Source: Legionella sp. km772 (lineage in GTDB: Bacteria > Pseudomonadota > Gammaproteobacteria > Legionellales > Legionellaceae). Taken from it: a stretch of 32,171 nt of DNA. The notes beneath the pieces are model-generated. The model had not been told where the DNA came from. It did not search any database and saw nothing but the letters and a program-made list of their open reading frames with translations. The position numbers and the translations under genes were made by a program. How positions within the stretch are numbered: position 1 is the first letter of the stretch; each line of letters begins with the position of its first letter. The DNA lies in assembly GCF_003989735.1 (NCBI RefSeq), contig NZ_RZGQ01000019.1, forward strand, positions 1 to 32,171. Reading direction: 5' to 3'. Shown here in pieces: positions 1-7,727 of the stretch.

Positions 1-38
1 TTTTTGATTTTTTTGATGCAGTGTAATAATTTCGCTTT

Positions 39-506
39 TTGGTCATTCTATTCCCCTCTTATATTAGAAGAATAGCTCTTAAAAATACCTTTTTTTCGTC
101 TAAAAATCCGCGCCTATATCACTTTACTATTGATAATGATACGATAAATATTGCGCTGCTATCAGGCTATTTAGCACAGAATGTTTTGAGGGACTTAGTT
201 CATGACTTCCATGTGAGTTATGGTTCCATCCGTTACGCTGTGAAATCAGATAAATTAGCTGTAGTAAATGATCTAATGAGTGAAAATGCCCATCTTAAAT
301 TTGGCAGTGAGCATCTAACTCAAGCTGCAGCACAAAACAATATGCCCATCTTTGATCGCATTGCTGAAACTGGAGTCGCCCCAGAAGGAAAACGGATACA
401 TACTTTAGCGCAAACTAACCCTGAGCTAAAGACCCGTTTGGCTTCTTTGTTAGAAAGTAGCATGACCGCACCAAGCGCCGGTGCAGGAAGTGCTCCACGT
501 CCATAA
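39..506 (+). pseudogene. Hypothetical protein, left paralog of the 2580-3332 gene, probably 5'-damaged
   Basis: An open frame of 155 codons whose only usable start is a TTG at 39; an in-frame TAA lies at 24-26, so it cannot be continued leftward in frame. From about residue 27 it resembles the second half of the protein at 2580-3332: both have an N-[IM]-A-L-x-S-G motif followed at the same spacing by Y-[GN]-S-I-R-[YH]-A and then L-K-x-x-S-E. No signal peptide or membrane segment is seen. The last 25 residues are rich in Ser, Ala and Pro. In the +1 frame at 17-64 there is a stretch resembling residues about 118-132 of the paralog, which hints at a frameshift and decay, but it is short. A strong terminator follows at 520. 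Function unknown; no domain recognised. The gene could also be an intact short derivative with a TTG start. Confidence 0.55.
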
Positions 507-519
507 AACTATTTGAATG

Positions 520-553
520 AGTCCCTAGTCTTTGCTAGGGACTTATCTTTTCA
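520..553 (+). terminator. Rho-independent terminator
   Basis: A perfect 9-bp stem, AGTCCCTAG (520-528) pairing with CTAGGGACT (535-543), encloses a 6-nt loop and is followed by a T-rich tail (TATCTTTT). It lies 14 nt after the stop codon of the left paralog and separates it from the FAD protein gene. Confidence 0.85.
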
Positions 554-603
554 AAAAAAACAAGATAAATTAAGTTCATAATGCTCCCTTAATGTTCTCC
601 ATG

Positions 604-609
604 TATAAT
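604..609 (+). promoter_or_regulatory. Probable -10 box for the FAD monooxygenase-like gene
   Basis: A perfect TATAAT lies 32 nt before the ATG at 642, after the terminator of the preceding gene. No good -35 hexamer sits 16-18 nt upstream. Transcription from here would begin at about 616, which would leave almost no leader for the TTG at 621 and so favours the ATG at 642. Confidence 0.5.
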
Positions 610-641
610 TACTTGCTAACTTGACTGTAGTGAGAATAAAT

Positions 642-2486
642 ATGCAAGGTAAAATCGAAACTCAAGTAGAAGACGTATTAGAGTACAGCTCTGTAATTGT
701 TGGTTCTGGTCCAGTAGGTCTATTGTCTACTTTAGCAGCTTTAAAACACGCCTCATCAACCGATGTCGTAGCCTTATTGGCGGATAGACGAGATGAGCTT
801 GGTGTTCGTGAACAAGTACTATGGATTCAACAAGATGTTTATGATTTTATAGAAGGCTTAGTGGGTAAAGAGTTGATGACTCAATATCGCAGCGAACTTG
901 CTATTACGGAAGACGGTGACTATGACGAGGATAATCCTTTAAAACCCCATGGTTATTTTATCACTACCGGTGATTTAGAACGTTTAGCTTATGCTGCTTT
1001 AACTGAACAGTATGAGGAGGGTGTTGATTACGATATTATCGACACGAAAAAAATTGCTGCTCATGAAGACAGTGCTGATGTAATTAAAATTAATAAAAGA
1101 GAAAAAACCATTCTTGTAAAAGCTGAAGGTATGAATGGTGAGAGGGATGGTAAAGTTCATAATATAGCTTTGAAATTTAATAACTTAGTAGCTGCTGATG
1201 GTGCAAAGCGCAGTATTGCAAAGGCCTTAGGCGAGGAAGAGCTTATCTTTGATGAAACTCAGAAGCCACTCCAACATAAACGCCATGTTGTGGCAACCTT
1301 TAAAATTCCTGAAGGCACCACTCCACGTGCTTGCTCGGTATTAAAAGTTCGAGCCTCTGAAGATACTGGTGTTCCTGAGCCTGTAGTTATGGCTCCCACT
1401 AAAAAAGCTCCAGAGCGCATCATTAAACCATGTTCGATGGGAACCTTAAGGGAATATGGGTGGAAGGGAAATACGAGACCTTATTCACAAGTATTTGCGA
1501 CTCGCGATGTAATTTATATCGGGGTAGAAATGCCTAGTGAGTTACCTAAAGAAAAAGCGCAAGAGTATGCAAAACTAATGATGTTGGATCAATTACCCGC
1601 AGATTATTTGGAGGGAATTACCGAGATCGAATGTGATATGAGAACAGCATACGGTAAGAAAAAAGCATTATTAAAAACTTCAGTGTTCGATCTGGAACTA
1701 GGTGATTTAAATAAAACCTTAATTCCTTGTGGGGACTTAAGTGATGAAGAGGATATAGGTGCTATTTTCTTTATGGGTGATGCGCGCAAAAATCCTTTAT
1801 ATACCACCGGCTCTGGGGCGCAAACGGGGATAAGAGAAGTAAGGAATTTTGAACAATTTTTGATTGATAGACAAAGTGCTACTCATGGAATTGCTCATGA
1901 CCTAGAGAAATTTCATGCTCATTCGCGTGCCCTTTTAGATGCCATTGTTGAAAAACAAAATACCTGGATTGGCGGACGCGTAGCAAAAGAACAAGAGGCT
2001 TGTGCTAATTTACGTGATTTCAAAACCTATAAGGCTCATATTTTAAAAGTGAAAGACTTTGTTGATGCCTTTTTAAGTGAAGCATCCGAAGTTGAAGACT
2101 CGCCCTTTGTGAACTATTTAAAAACTGATTTGCTAGGATTGAAAAGTAATCATAAGAAATTATTTGCATGCTGCAATGGTGAGTCCGATATTACTTGCTA
2201 CACTGGAATTAATGTTAGTAAATTTTTAACGGCTATCGAAGCTATACGGATTAATGTTTACAACAAGTATCCTTCTTTAGCAAAAATATTAGATGCCACC
2301 CCAACAGGTGCCCATGATTTTGTGAGCGATTTTTATAATAATCTAAATCCGATTATGAGAGATATTTCTAAACCTACGGTTACCGAAATAGGCTTTTTTG
2401 CTTCTGAAACAAGAAGTTCGGCGCCTATAACCTTAGTTAAGACTTCAGAAGTAGAGAATGGTACTAAAGTAAATAACTTATCTTAA
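642..2486 (+). CDS. FAD-dependent monooxygenase-like protein
   Basis: A 614-residue protein with the three signatures of the PHBH/kynurenine-monooxygenase-like flavoprotein fold: the dinucleotide-binding loop GSGPVGLLS near residues 21-29, a D-G pair at 186-187 (ADGAKRS), and the second FAD contact G-D at 379-380 followed by a G-S-G loop (390-392). Residues after about 410 form a C-terminal extension of roughly 200 mostly helical residues that I do not recognise. There is no signal peptide or membrane segment. I chose ATG 642 because the possible TTG (621) and GTG (630) starts have no ribosome-binding site and a -10 box lies at 604. The gene stands between two related orphan genes and no pathway partner is adjacent, so the substrate cannot be guessed. 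A secreted effector role is possible but not shown. Confidence 0.75.
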   Translation: MQGKIETQVEDVLEYSSVIVGSGPVGLLSTLAALKHASSTDVVALLADRRDELGVREQVLWIQQDVYDFIEGLVGKELMTQYRSELAITEDGDYDEDNPLKPHGYFITTGDLERLAYAALTEQYEEGVDYDIIDTKKIAAHEDSADVIKINKREKTILVKAEGMNGERDGKVHNIALKFNNLVAADGAKRSIAKALGEEELIFDETQKPLQHKRHVVATFKIPEGTTPRACSVLKVRASEDTGVPEPVVMAPTKKAPERIIKPCSMGTLREYGWKGNTRPYSQVFATRDVIYIGVEMPSELPKEKAQEYAKLMMLDQLPADYLEGITEIECDMRTAYGKKKALLKTSVFDLELGDLNKTLIPCGDLSDEEDIGAIFFMGDARKNPLYTTGSGAQTGIREVRNFEQFLIDRQSATHGIAHDLEKFHAHSRALLDAIVEKQNTWIGGRVAKEQEACANLRDFKTYKAHILKVKDFVDAFLSEASEVEDSPFVNYLKTDLLGLKSNHKKLFACCNGESDITCYTGINVSKFLTAIEAIRINVYNKYPSLAKILDATPTGAHDFVSDFYNNLNPIMRDISKPTVTEIGFFASETRSSAPITLVKTSEVENGTKVNNLS

Positions 2487-2579
2487 ATGATAAAAAAATA
2501 AGAAAAGTGTTTCTTATTGGTTCAAATTAGAGTATGGTAAGTTCTATATATTAACGCTTAATTTATAAGGAAGGACATT

Positions 2580-3332
2580 ATGGGTCACAATGCAAGTAAG
2601 TTTTTTTCTGAACCCAGATCAACGGCAGCAACACAAGCTAGTTCAGGAACCGCAGATTCGACCATGGATATTGCAGAGTCAGCCCCTGAAACAGGTACCG
2701 AAGCATTAAGAAATATCGCGACCTATGATCTGCGTTTGAAAAATGCGTTAAAGGGCTCTTTATTACCCATGCACACCCATTTCTTTGTTAAAAACGATGC
2801 TAATAAATCCTTTGTCCACGCTTTGTTAGAAGATAATCAAGCAGCTTTTTCAAATCTAACTAGAAATTTAGATAGTGACAATGATAAACATTATGAAATC
2901 CTCAAAGAATGCTTAATCTTAGCTGCTTTGTTGGGATCCAAAAAAGTTCTTTCTAAATTAAAAGAGTTTAATATTACCATGGATTCAGAGGTATTAAATA
3001 TGGCCTTATGGTCGGGTGATTTTGAAGGACCAGAGCTGAATTATTTTCTCGCTGAAGTAGCTCCTACTTATAATTCTATCCGGCATGCAATCTTATCTGC
3101 TAATCCTCAAGTTTTAGCTCAAGTTTTTCAAGCCAAGCCTAGCTTAAAGGCTAATTCGGAACTTCTTGGTGCAGTCTCAGGAAGTGCGATGAGTGCTGCG
3201 GACAAAACTCGGATGGTAGAATTGCTGCAAGCACATGGGCTTAGCACCTCAAGCAGCCAGGAAAAATCAGCACTAGAGCATATAGAGCATGAGGCAGAGC
3301 ATAAATCTTCTCCTTTTAGCTTGGGGCGATAA
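2580..3332 (+). CDS. Hypothetical protein, right paralog of the 39-506 gene
   Basis: A 250-residue soluble protein, preceded by a clear ribosome-binding site (AAGGAAGG, 2567-2574). The N-terminus is Ser/Thr/Ala-rich and looks disordered (about residues 1-40). The centre (about 60-220) is helical with repeated short Leu/Ala helices, possibly degenerate ankyrin-like repeats, though no canonical ankyrin motif is present. It shares the A-L-x-S-G and Y-x-S-I-R-x-A block with the truncated copy at 39-506. The last 30 residues carry a cluster of Glu and His followed by Ser-Ser-Pro and a short hydrophobic end, a composition like the E-block secretion signal of Dot/Icm substrates; that is inference from composition only. 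A strong terminator follows, so it is probably transcribed alone. Function unknown. Confidence 0.8.
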   Translation: MGHNASKFFSEPRSTAATQASSGTADSTMDIAESAPETGTEALRNIATYDLRLKNALKGSLLPMHTHFFVKNDANKSFVHALLEDNQAAFSNLTRNLDSDNDKHYEILKECLILAALLGSKKVLSKLKEFNITMDSEVLNMALWSGDFEGPELNYFLAEVAPTYNSIRHAILSANPQVLAQVFQAKPSLKANSELLGAVSGSAMSAADKTRMVELLQAHGLSTSSSQEKSALEHIEHEAEHKSSPFSLGR

Positions 3333-3341
3333 AATCAACTT

Positions 3342-3376
3342 AGAGCTGTGAATGGTAATTCCTCACAGCTCTTTCA
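3342..3376 (+). terminator. Rho-independent terminator
   Basis: A perfect 10-bp stem, AGAGCTGTGA (3342-3351) pairing with TCACAGCTCT (3363-3372), has an 11-nt loop and ends in a short T run. It begins 10 nt after the stop of the right paralog. Confidence 0.8.
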
Positions 3377-3453
3377 TCGCCATTCCGGCAAAATCAGAAA
3401 TCTATCCCCAATCTAAAAAACTATAAGACTTACTATATGGCTTTTGCCTGAAC

Positions 3454-3822
3454 TTAATTCAATAGTATTCCTAAAACTACCGCTCTTAACTCACTTAGTA
3501 ATACATTATAAGTACGACATGCCGCCCCTATAGACATAAATTCAATGCCTATCCCTTGTTGAGATAATTCTGCGGTGAGCTTGACTGGTGGTAGTAGCGT
3601 GTTGTCCTTATGGCCAATAATGATTATCTCTGGTTTATGCTTTAAAAGGAGTTTAAGATAGGCGTCATCAATTCCATTTATCGAGCGGAGTGTTGTTTCG
3701 ACAATGATTTCTTGTTTTGAAACAATAAGATTATGTTCATAAACAGTGGAGTTAATCTGAATTTGGTTATCACTGTAGGCTTGAATGGCATGTTGTTCTG
3801 GTGTTTCTAAGCTAATATGCAT
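3454..3822 (-). CDS. Mth938/NDUFAF3-domain (DUF498) protein
   Basis: A 122-residue protein of the Mth938 family, the same fold as the mitochondrial complex I assembly factor NDUFAF3. Features of the family are visible: an N-terminal strand-rich half, the segment P-E-I-I-I-I-G (residues about 85-91) in the middle, and an ending G-I-G-I-E-F-M-S...A-C-R-T-Y-N in which alternate substrates of the fold are recognised by family members. The bacterial role is not established. The gene starts with ATG and has only a weak ribosome-binding site. It is transcribed divergently from alaC across an 80-bp gap that contains overlapping inverted repeats. Confidence 0.75.
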   Translation of the reverse strand: MHISLETPEQHAIQAYSDNQIQINSTVYEHNLIVSKQEIIVETTLRSINGIDDAYLKLLLKHKPEIIIIGHKDNTLLPPVKLTAELSQQGIGIEFMSIGAACRTYNVLLSELRAVVLGILLN

Positions 3823-3848
3823 GGTTTTAGAGCACTCATTAGGTTATA

Positions 3849-3876
3849 GTGAGGGTAGCCTCACCTTGAGGTTTTT
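3849..3876 (+). promoter_or_regulatory. Overlapping inverted repeats in the alaC leader
   Basis: GTGAGG (3849-3854) can pair with CCTCAC (3859-3864). The same CCTCA can instead pair with TGAGG (3867-3871), which is followed by five T (3872-3876). The two hairpins exclude each other, as in an attenuator, although both are short. A TATAGT at 3845-3850 could be a -10 box; in that case the first repeat would overlap the transcription start and would be better read as an operator. Confidence 0.35.
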
Positions 3877-3902
3877 ATGAGTATATCACAGAGGTCAATA
3901 TT

Positions 3903-5096
3903 ATGAGTCAATTTCCACGTATCAAACGTTTACCGCCTTATGTTTTTAATACACTTAATCAATTAAAAAGTGAAGCACGAGCACGTGGAGAGGATATTAT
4001 TGATTTTGGCATGGGAAATCCAGACCAACCAACCCCTCCGCATATAGTAAATAAATTAATAGAGGTTGCTCAACGGCCGGATACCCACCGCTATTCAATG
4101 TCAAAAGGAATACCTCGGTTGCGGCGAGCTATGGCAGCTTGGTACCAAAGAAACTATAACGTACACTTAAACAGTGAAACCCAGATATTAACCACTATAG
4201 GCTCTAAAGAGGGGCTCGCCCATTTAGCTTTAGCAATTAGCGGCCCAGGCGATACTGTTTTAGTGCCTGATCCCGCTTACCCCATACATACTTATGGTTT
4301 TATTATTGCTGGAGCAAATGTAAAACAAATTCCTTTAATTGACGAAATGCAATTTTTGGCTGCTGTAGAAGAGGCCATTAATCAAACTTGGCCAAAGCCT
4401 AAAGCTTTAGTGATTAATTTTCCCGCCAATCCAAGTACTCATTGTGTGGATTATGCCTTTTTTGAAGAAGTAGTGGCCTTGGCTAAAAAACATAAAATTT
4501 GGATTATCCATGATTTAGCTTATGCCGATATTGTATTCGACGGTTATAAAGCGCCTTCTATTTTGCAAGTTCCTGGGGCGATTGATATAGCCATTGAGAC
4601 CTATTCTATGTCTAAATCCTATAATATGCCTGGTTGGCGGGTTGGTTTTGCATGTGGTAATGAAGAGTTAGTCGCTGCTTTGACTCGGATCAAATCTTAT
4701 TTAGATTATGGTACGTTTACTCCTATTCAAGTTGCGGCTATTACTGCCCTAGAAGGACCTGACGATTGTGTTAAAGAAATCCGAGAGATGTATGAAAAAC
4801 GGCGCAATTTATTATGTGATGGTTTAAATGAACTTGGTTGGCAGGTAGACAGACCCAAAGCCACTATGTTTGTTTGGGCACCTATTCCAGAACATTATCG
4901 TTCTATGGGCTCCTTAGAATTTAGTAAATATCTTTTAAAAGAAGCTCAAGTCGCTGTTTCTCCTGGCATTGGTTTTGGCCAACAAGGTGATGCTTATGTC
5001 CGCTTCGGTTTGATTGAAAATAAGGATCGAACTCGACAAGCATTAAGAAATTTAAAGGCTTTGTTTAAAAGAGATGGCCTATTAAAGGCTGTATAA
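3903..5096 (+). CDS. alaC: Alanine aminotransferase, AlaC type
   Basis: A PLP-dependent class I aminotransferase of 397 residues that closely follows the AlaC (YfdZ) family: the N-terminal [10 protein letters not shown], then [10 protein letters not shown], and A-Q-R-P-D-T-H are family hallmarks. In the active site, Lys238 in S-M-S-K would form the Schiff base, Asn176 in F-P-A-N-P and Asp204 in I-H-D-L-A-Y contact PLP, and Arg246 and an Arg in Y-V-R-F-G-L near the C-terminus fit the phosphate- and carboxylate-binding arginines. It makes alanine from pyruvate using glutamate in the cytoplasm. The ribosome-binding site AGAGGT lies 8 nt before the ATG. The RpfE-like gene follows after 5 nt, so the two are probably cotranscribed with recJ. 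Confidence 0.88.
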   Translation: MSQFPRIKRLPPYVFNTLNQLKSEARARGEDIIDFGMGNPDQPTPPHIVNKLIEVAQRPDTHRYSMSKGIPRLRRAMAAWYQRNYNVHLNSETQILTTIGSKEGLAHLALAISGPGDTVLVPDPAYPIHTYGFIIAGANVKQIPLIDEMQFLAAVEEAINQTWPKPKALVINFPANPSTHCVDYAFFEEVVALAKKHKIWIIHDLAYADIVFDGYKAPSILQVPGAIDIAIETYSMSKSYNMPGWRVGFACGNEELVAALTRIKSYLDYGTFTPIQVAAITALEGPDDCVKEIREMYEKRRNLLCDGLNELGWQVDRPKATMFVWAPIPEHYRSMGSLEFSKYLLKEAQVAVSPGIGFGQQGDAYVRFGLIENKDRTRQALRNLKALFKRDGLLKAV

Positions 5097-5101
5097 ACAT
5101 C

Positions 5102-5911
5102 ATGGATGTTATTATTAATGCTGATAGTCTCACGAGTCCTGGGGAAGCAAAAACTCTTGTTTCCCAGGGGAGCGCCTTACTCAATTTATTAAGCTGTCTA
5201 GATTATGATACGGAGAACCCTCCTTTAGCTGCCTTGCTTGCGCAATATCATCAACTTGAAGGGGATTGGTTAATTTTAAATCCTGCCCACTGGCAGGCAT
5301 CACATAACAATGTAGCTATTATTGCTTTTGGAAAGGAGCTTGGGTTAGATAAATCAGAGCTAGAAACCATTTTTCACCGGTTTTCTGCTCATTTAAGGCA
5401 AAATAGCATGGCTCTTTATTATCATGATGAGCATATTTGGTTAGTTTCTTCAACGCATAACTCTCTTTTAAAGACCAAGCCCATTCATCAGATTTTGAAT
5501 AAACCCTTAATGTTTGAACTTGCTGCAATGGATGACACGATGTATTGGCAAAAATTTCTCACCGAAAGCCAAATGTTTTTTTCTACTCTTAATAATCAGC
5601 CTGTGATTAATGGCGTTTGGTTGTGGGGTGGCGGGTTATTAGGTGAGAAAAAGAATACTAAAATCATCACCGACTCCTCTTTTTTTGAAATAGCACAATT
5701 ATGCTCCACGGATGTAAGTTTATATGAGGCTAGTAGTTCCTTAAACCACTGCGATCTGTTATTGTTGAGCGATATATCAGTCCTAAATAAAACTCACCAA
5801 GAACAATTAGAAAAAAGAGAAGTTTGCTGGTATTGGAATAATCAGGCTTATGCATATTCTCCTGCTTCTTGGTTAACTCGATTGTGGAGAACCTTTGTAC
5901 ATGCGCATTAA
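5102..5911 (+). CDS. RpfE-like conserved protein of the recJ neighbourhood
   Basis: A 269-residue protein without signal peptide or membrane segment. The I-N-G-V-W-L-W-G-G-G motif (about residues 169-178) and the position directly before recJ match the RpfE-type family, known in Xanthomonas as a gene beside recJ and often mis-annotated as phosphoglycerate mutase; the mutase metal ligands are not obvious here. The biochemical role of the family is unknown to me. The gene starts 5 nt after alaC and its last 11 nt overlap the recJ start, so translational coupling with recJ is likely. Confidence 0.65.
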   Translation: MDVIINADSLTSPGEAKTLVSQGSALLNLLSCLDYDTENPPLAALLAQYHQLEGDWLILNPAHWQASHNNVAIIAFGKELGLDKSELETIFHRFSAHLRQNSMALYYHDEHIWLVSSTHNSLLKTKPIHQILNKPLMFELAAMDDTMYWQKFLTESQMFFSTLNNQPVINGVWLWGGGLLGEKKNTKIITDSSFFEIAQLCSTDVSLYEASSSLNHCDLLLLSDISVLNKTHQEQLEKREVCWYWNNQAYAYSPASWLTRLWRTFVHAH

Positions 5912-7655
5912 ACAACGCCACGTTCCAAATCATGATTTAAACAAAACCCATATTCCCGCCTTTTTACAACGTATTTATGCGACTCGGGGTATCACAGACG
6001 AGTCACAACTTGATAAACAGTTACAGACCTTACTGCCTTTTCATACCCTTAAAGGAATTGATTTAGCCTGTGCTCGTTTAGAGCAAGCCCTGCGTCAACA
6101 AGAGCGGATACTCATTATTGGCGATTTTGATGCTGATGGAGCAACTTCTACGGCCTTAGCGGTTACCGCTTTGCGGAGCATGGGGGCTGCTTATGTTGAT
6201 TATTTAGTACCTAATCGCTTTGAGTTTGGTTATGGCTTGACTCCCTCTATTGTGGATGTAGCCAGCCAATGGCAACCTCATTTAATTATTACCGTTGATA
6301 ACGGTATTGCCAGCGTGGATGGAGTCGAGCGGGCGAATCAGTTAAATATTGATGTCCTCATCACTGACCACCATTTACCAGCGGAGGTTCTTCCGAATGC
6401 TTGCGCTATTGTTAATCCTAATCAGCTTGGCTGCCTCTTTCCTAGTAAATCCATTGCAGGTGTGGGGGTTATTTTTTACGTCATGCTTGCATTGCGCCGC
6501 CATCTTGTTAATACCCAATGGTTTTCCCAAATGAATATTCCCGAACCTAATATGGCTAGTTTTCTCGACTTAGTCGCCTTAGGCACGGTTGCAGATGTCG
6601 TAGGCTTGGATCAAAACAATAGAATAATGGTTAATCAAGGGATGTTGCGTATTCGTCAAGGACTGTGCCGTGAAGGCATTAAAGCCCTAATCGAAATTGC
6701 TAATAGAGAATGTTCTAAGCTACGTGAATCTGATTTAGGTTTTGCTGTGGCTCCTCGCCTAAATGCTGCTGGTCGACTTGATGATATGGCTTTAGGAATT
6801 GAATGCCTTATTACTGAAAGCAAAGAACAAGCCCGTATTTATACCAAGCAATTAGATGAATTAAACGAGGAACGTAAACAGATAGAGACAGAAATGAAAG
6901 AGCAAGCTTTACTTGCCTTAGATAAGTTATCTATCAATTCTGATTATAACAATCACCTTCCCATTGCCCTTTGTCTGCATGATAAAACCTGGCATCAAGG
7001 TGTTATCGGTATTCTAGCTGGACGAATAAAAGATAAATATCACCGACCGGTTATAGCGTTTGCTTCAGTTGAATATGACGAATTAAAAGGGTCGGCGCGC
7101 TCGGTGCCCGATTTAAATATTAGAGATGTCTTAGCTGCAGTGGATAAAGACTACCCTGGTTTAATTACAAAGTTTGGTGGTCATGCTATGGCTGCAGGAT
7201 TAAGTATTCGTGCGGCAGTACTTGGTGATTTCCGTCAAGCTTTTATTGCAGAAGTTAGCAAGCATCTCGACTTATCACAATGTGAAGGAGAGCTCTTAAC
7301 AGATGGCCCTTTACAGCCCAATGAATTTAGTCTTGATACAGCTCAATTAATCAATCAGGCTGGGCCGTGGGGACAACAGTTTGCTGAGCCGGTATTTAAC
7401 AACCTATTTGAAATTCTCGATCAAAGAATTGTGGGGCAAAATCATTTGAAAATGACCTTAGTTCCCAAAGAAGGAGGCCAGTCAGTAGACGCTATTGCGT
7501 TTAATGTTGATTTGAAATCATGGCCTAATTACAGAGCGCGCTATGTTCACGCAGCTTATAAATTGGATATTAATTTTTTTCAAGGACGTACTAAACTCCA
7601 ATTATTAATTCAAGCAATGCATGCCCAAGAATCATTGCTTGAGATTAATAATTAG
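5901..7655 (+). CDS. recJ: Single-stranded-DNA-specific 5'-3' exonuclease RecJ
   Basis: A 584-residue RecJ nuclease that degrades single-stranded DNA 5' to 3' in recombination, mismatch and base-excision repair. The DHH catalytic motifs are intact: D-F-D-A-D-G-A-T-S-T (75-84), D-N-G (133-135) and D-H-H (156-158), then L-V-A-L-G-T-V-A-D-V-V and, in the DHHA1 domain, F-G-G-H-A-M-A-A-G. A C-terminal OB-like domain follows. Length is close to the E. coli protein (577). I chose ATG 5901 over TTG 5895. The start lies inside the 3' end of the RpfE-like gene, with GGAG about 10 nt upstream. Confidence 0.95.
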   Translation: MRIKQRHVPNHDLNKTHIPAFLQRIYATRGITDESQLDKQLQTLLPFHTLKGIDLACARLEQALRQQERILIIGDFDADGATSTALAVTALRSMGAAYVDYLVPNRFEFGYGLTPSIVDVASQWQPHLIITVDNGIASVDGVERANQLNIDVLITDHHLPAEVLPNACAIVNPNQLGCLFPSKSIAGVGVIFYVMLALRRHLVNTQWFSQMNIPEPNMASFLDLVALGTVADVVGLDQNNRIMVNQGMLRIRQGLCREGIKALIEIANRECSKLRESDLGFAVAPRLNAAGRLDDMALGIECLITESKEQARIYTKQLDELNEERKQIETEMKEQALLALDKLSINSDYNNHLPIALCLHDKTWHQGVIGILAGRIKDKYHRPVIAFASVEYDELKGSARSVPDLNIRDVLAAVDKDYPGLITKFGGHAMAAGLSIRAAVLGDFRQAFIAEVSKHLDLSQCEGELLTDGPLQPNEFSLDTAQLINQAGPWGQQFAEPVFNNLFEILDQRIVGQNHLKMTLVPKEGGQSVDAIAFNVDLKSWPNYRARYVHAAYKLDINFFQGRTKLQLLIQAMHAQESLLEINN

Positions 7656-7674
7656 TAGCCTAAGTTAAGTGTTT

Positions 7675-7703
7675 TTGAATAAAGGCTGGATTTAGGGTAT
7701 AAT
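7675..7703 (+). promoter_or_regulatory. Sigma-70-type promoter for dusA
   Basis: TTGAAT (7675-7680) and a perfect TATAAT (7698-7703) are separated by exactly 17 nt, in the gap between recJ and dusA. The start point would be near 7710, giving a leader of about 18 nt. Confidence 0.75.
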
Positions 7704-7727
7704 CTGGCCTTTTGCATGTATTAAAAA

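Noticed and set aside
588-596. CTTAAT-type sequence before the flavoprotein gene and another at about 2559, resembling half of a PmrA box
   Set aside because: Only single half-sites are present, and such hexamers are frequent in AT-rich DNA; the second also sits too close to the ribosome-binding site.
2497-2518. AATAAGAAA/TTTCTTATT inverted repeat after the flavoprotein gene
   Set aside because: The stem is almost all A-T pairs and no T run follows on the plus strand, so it is a weak terminator at best.
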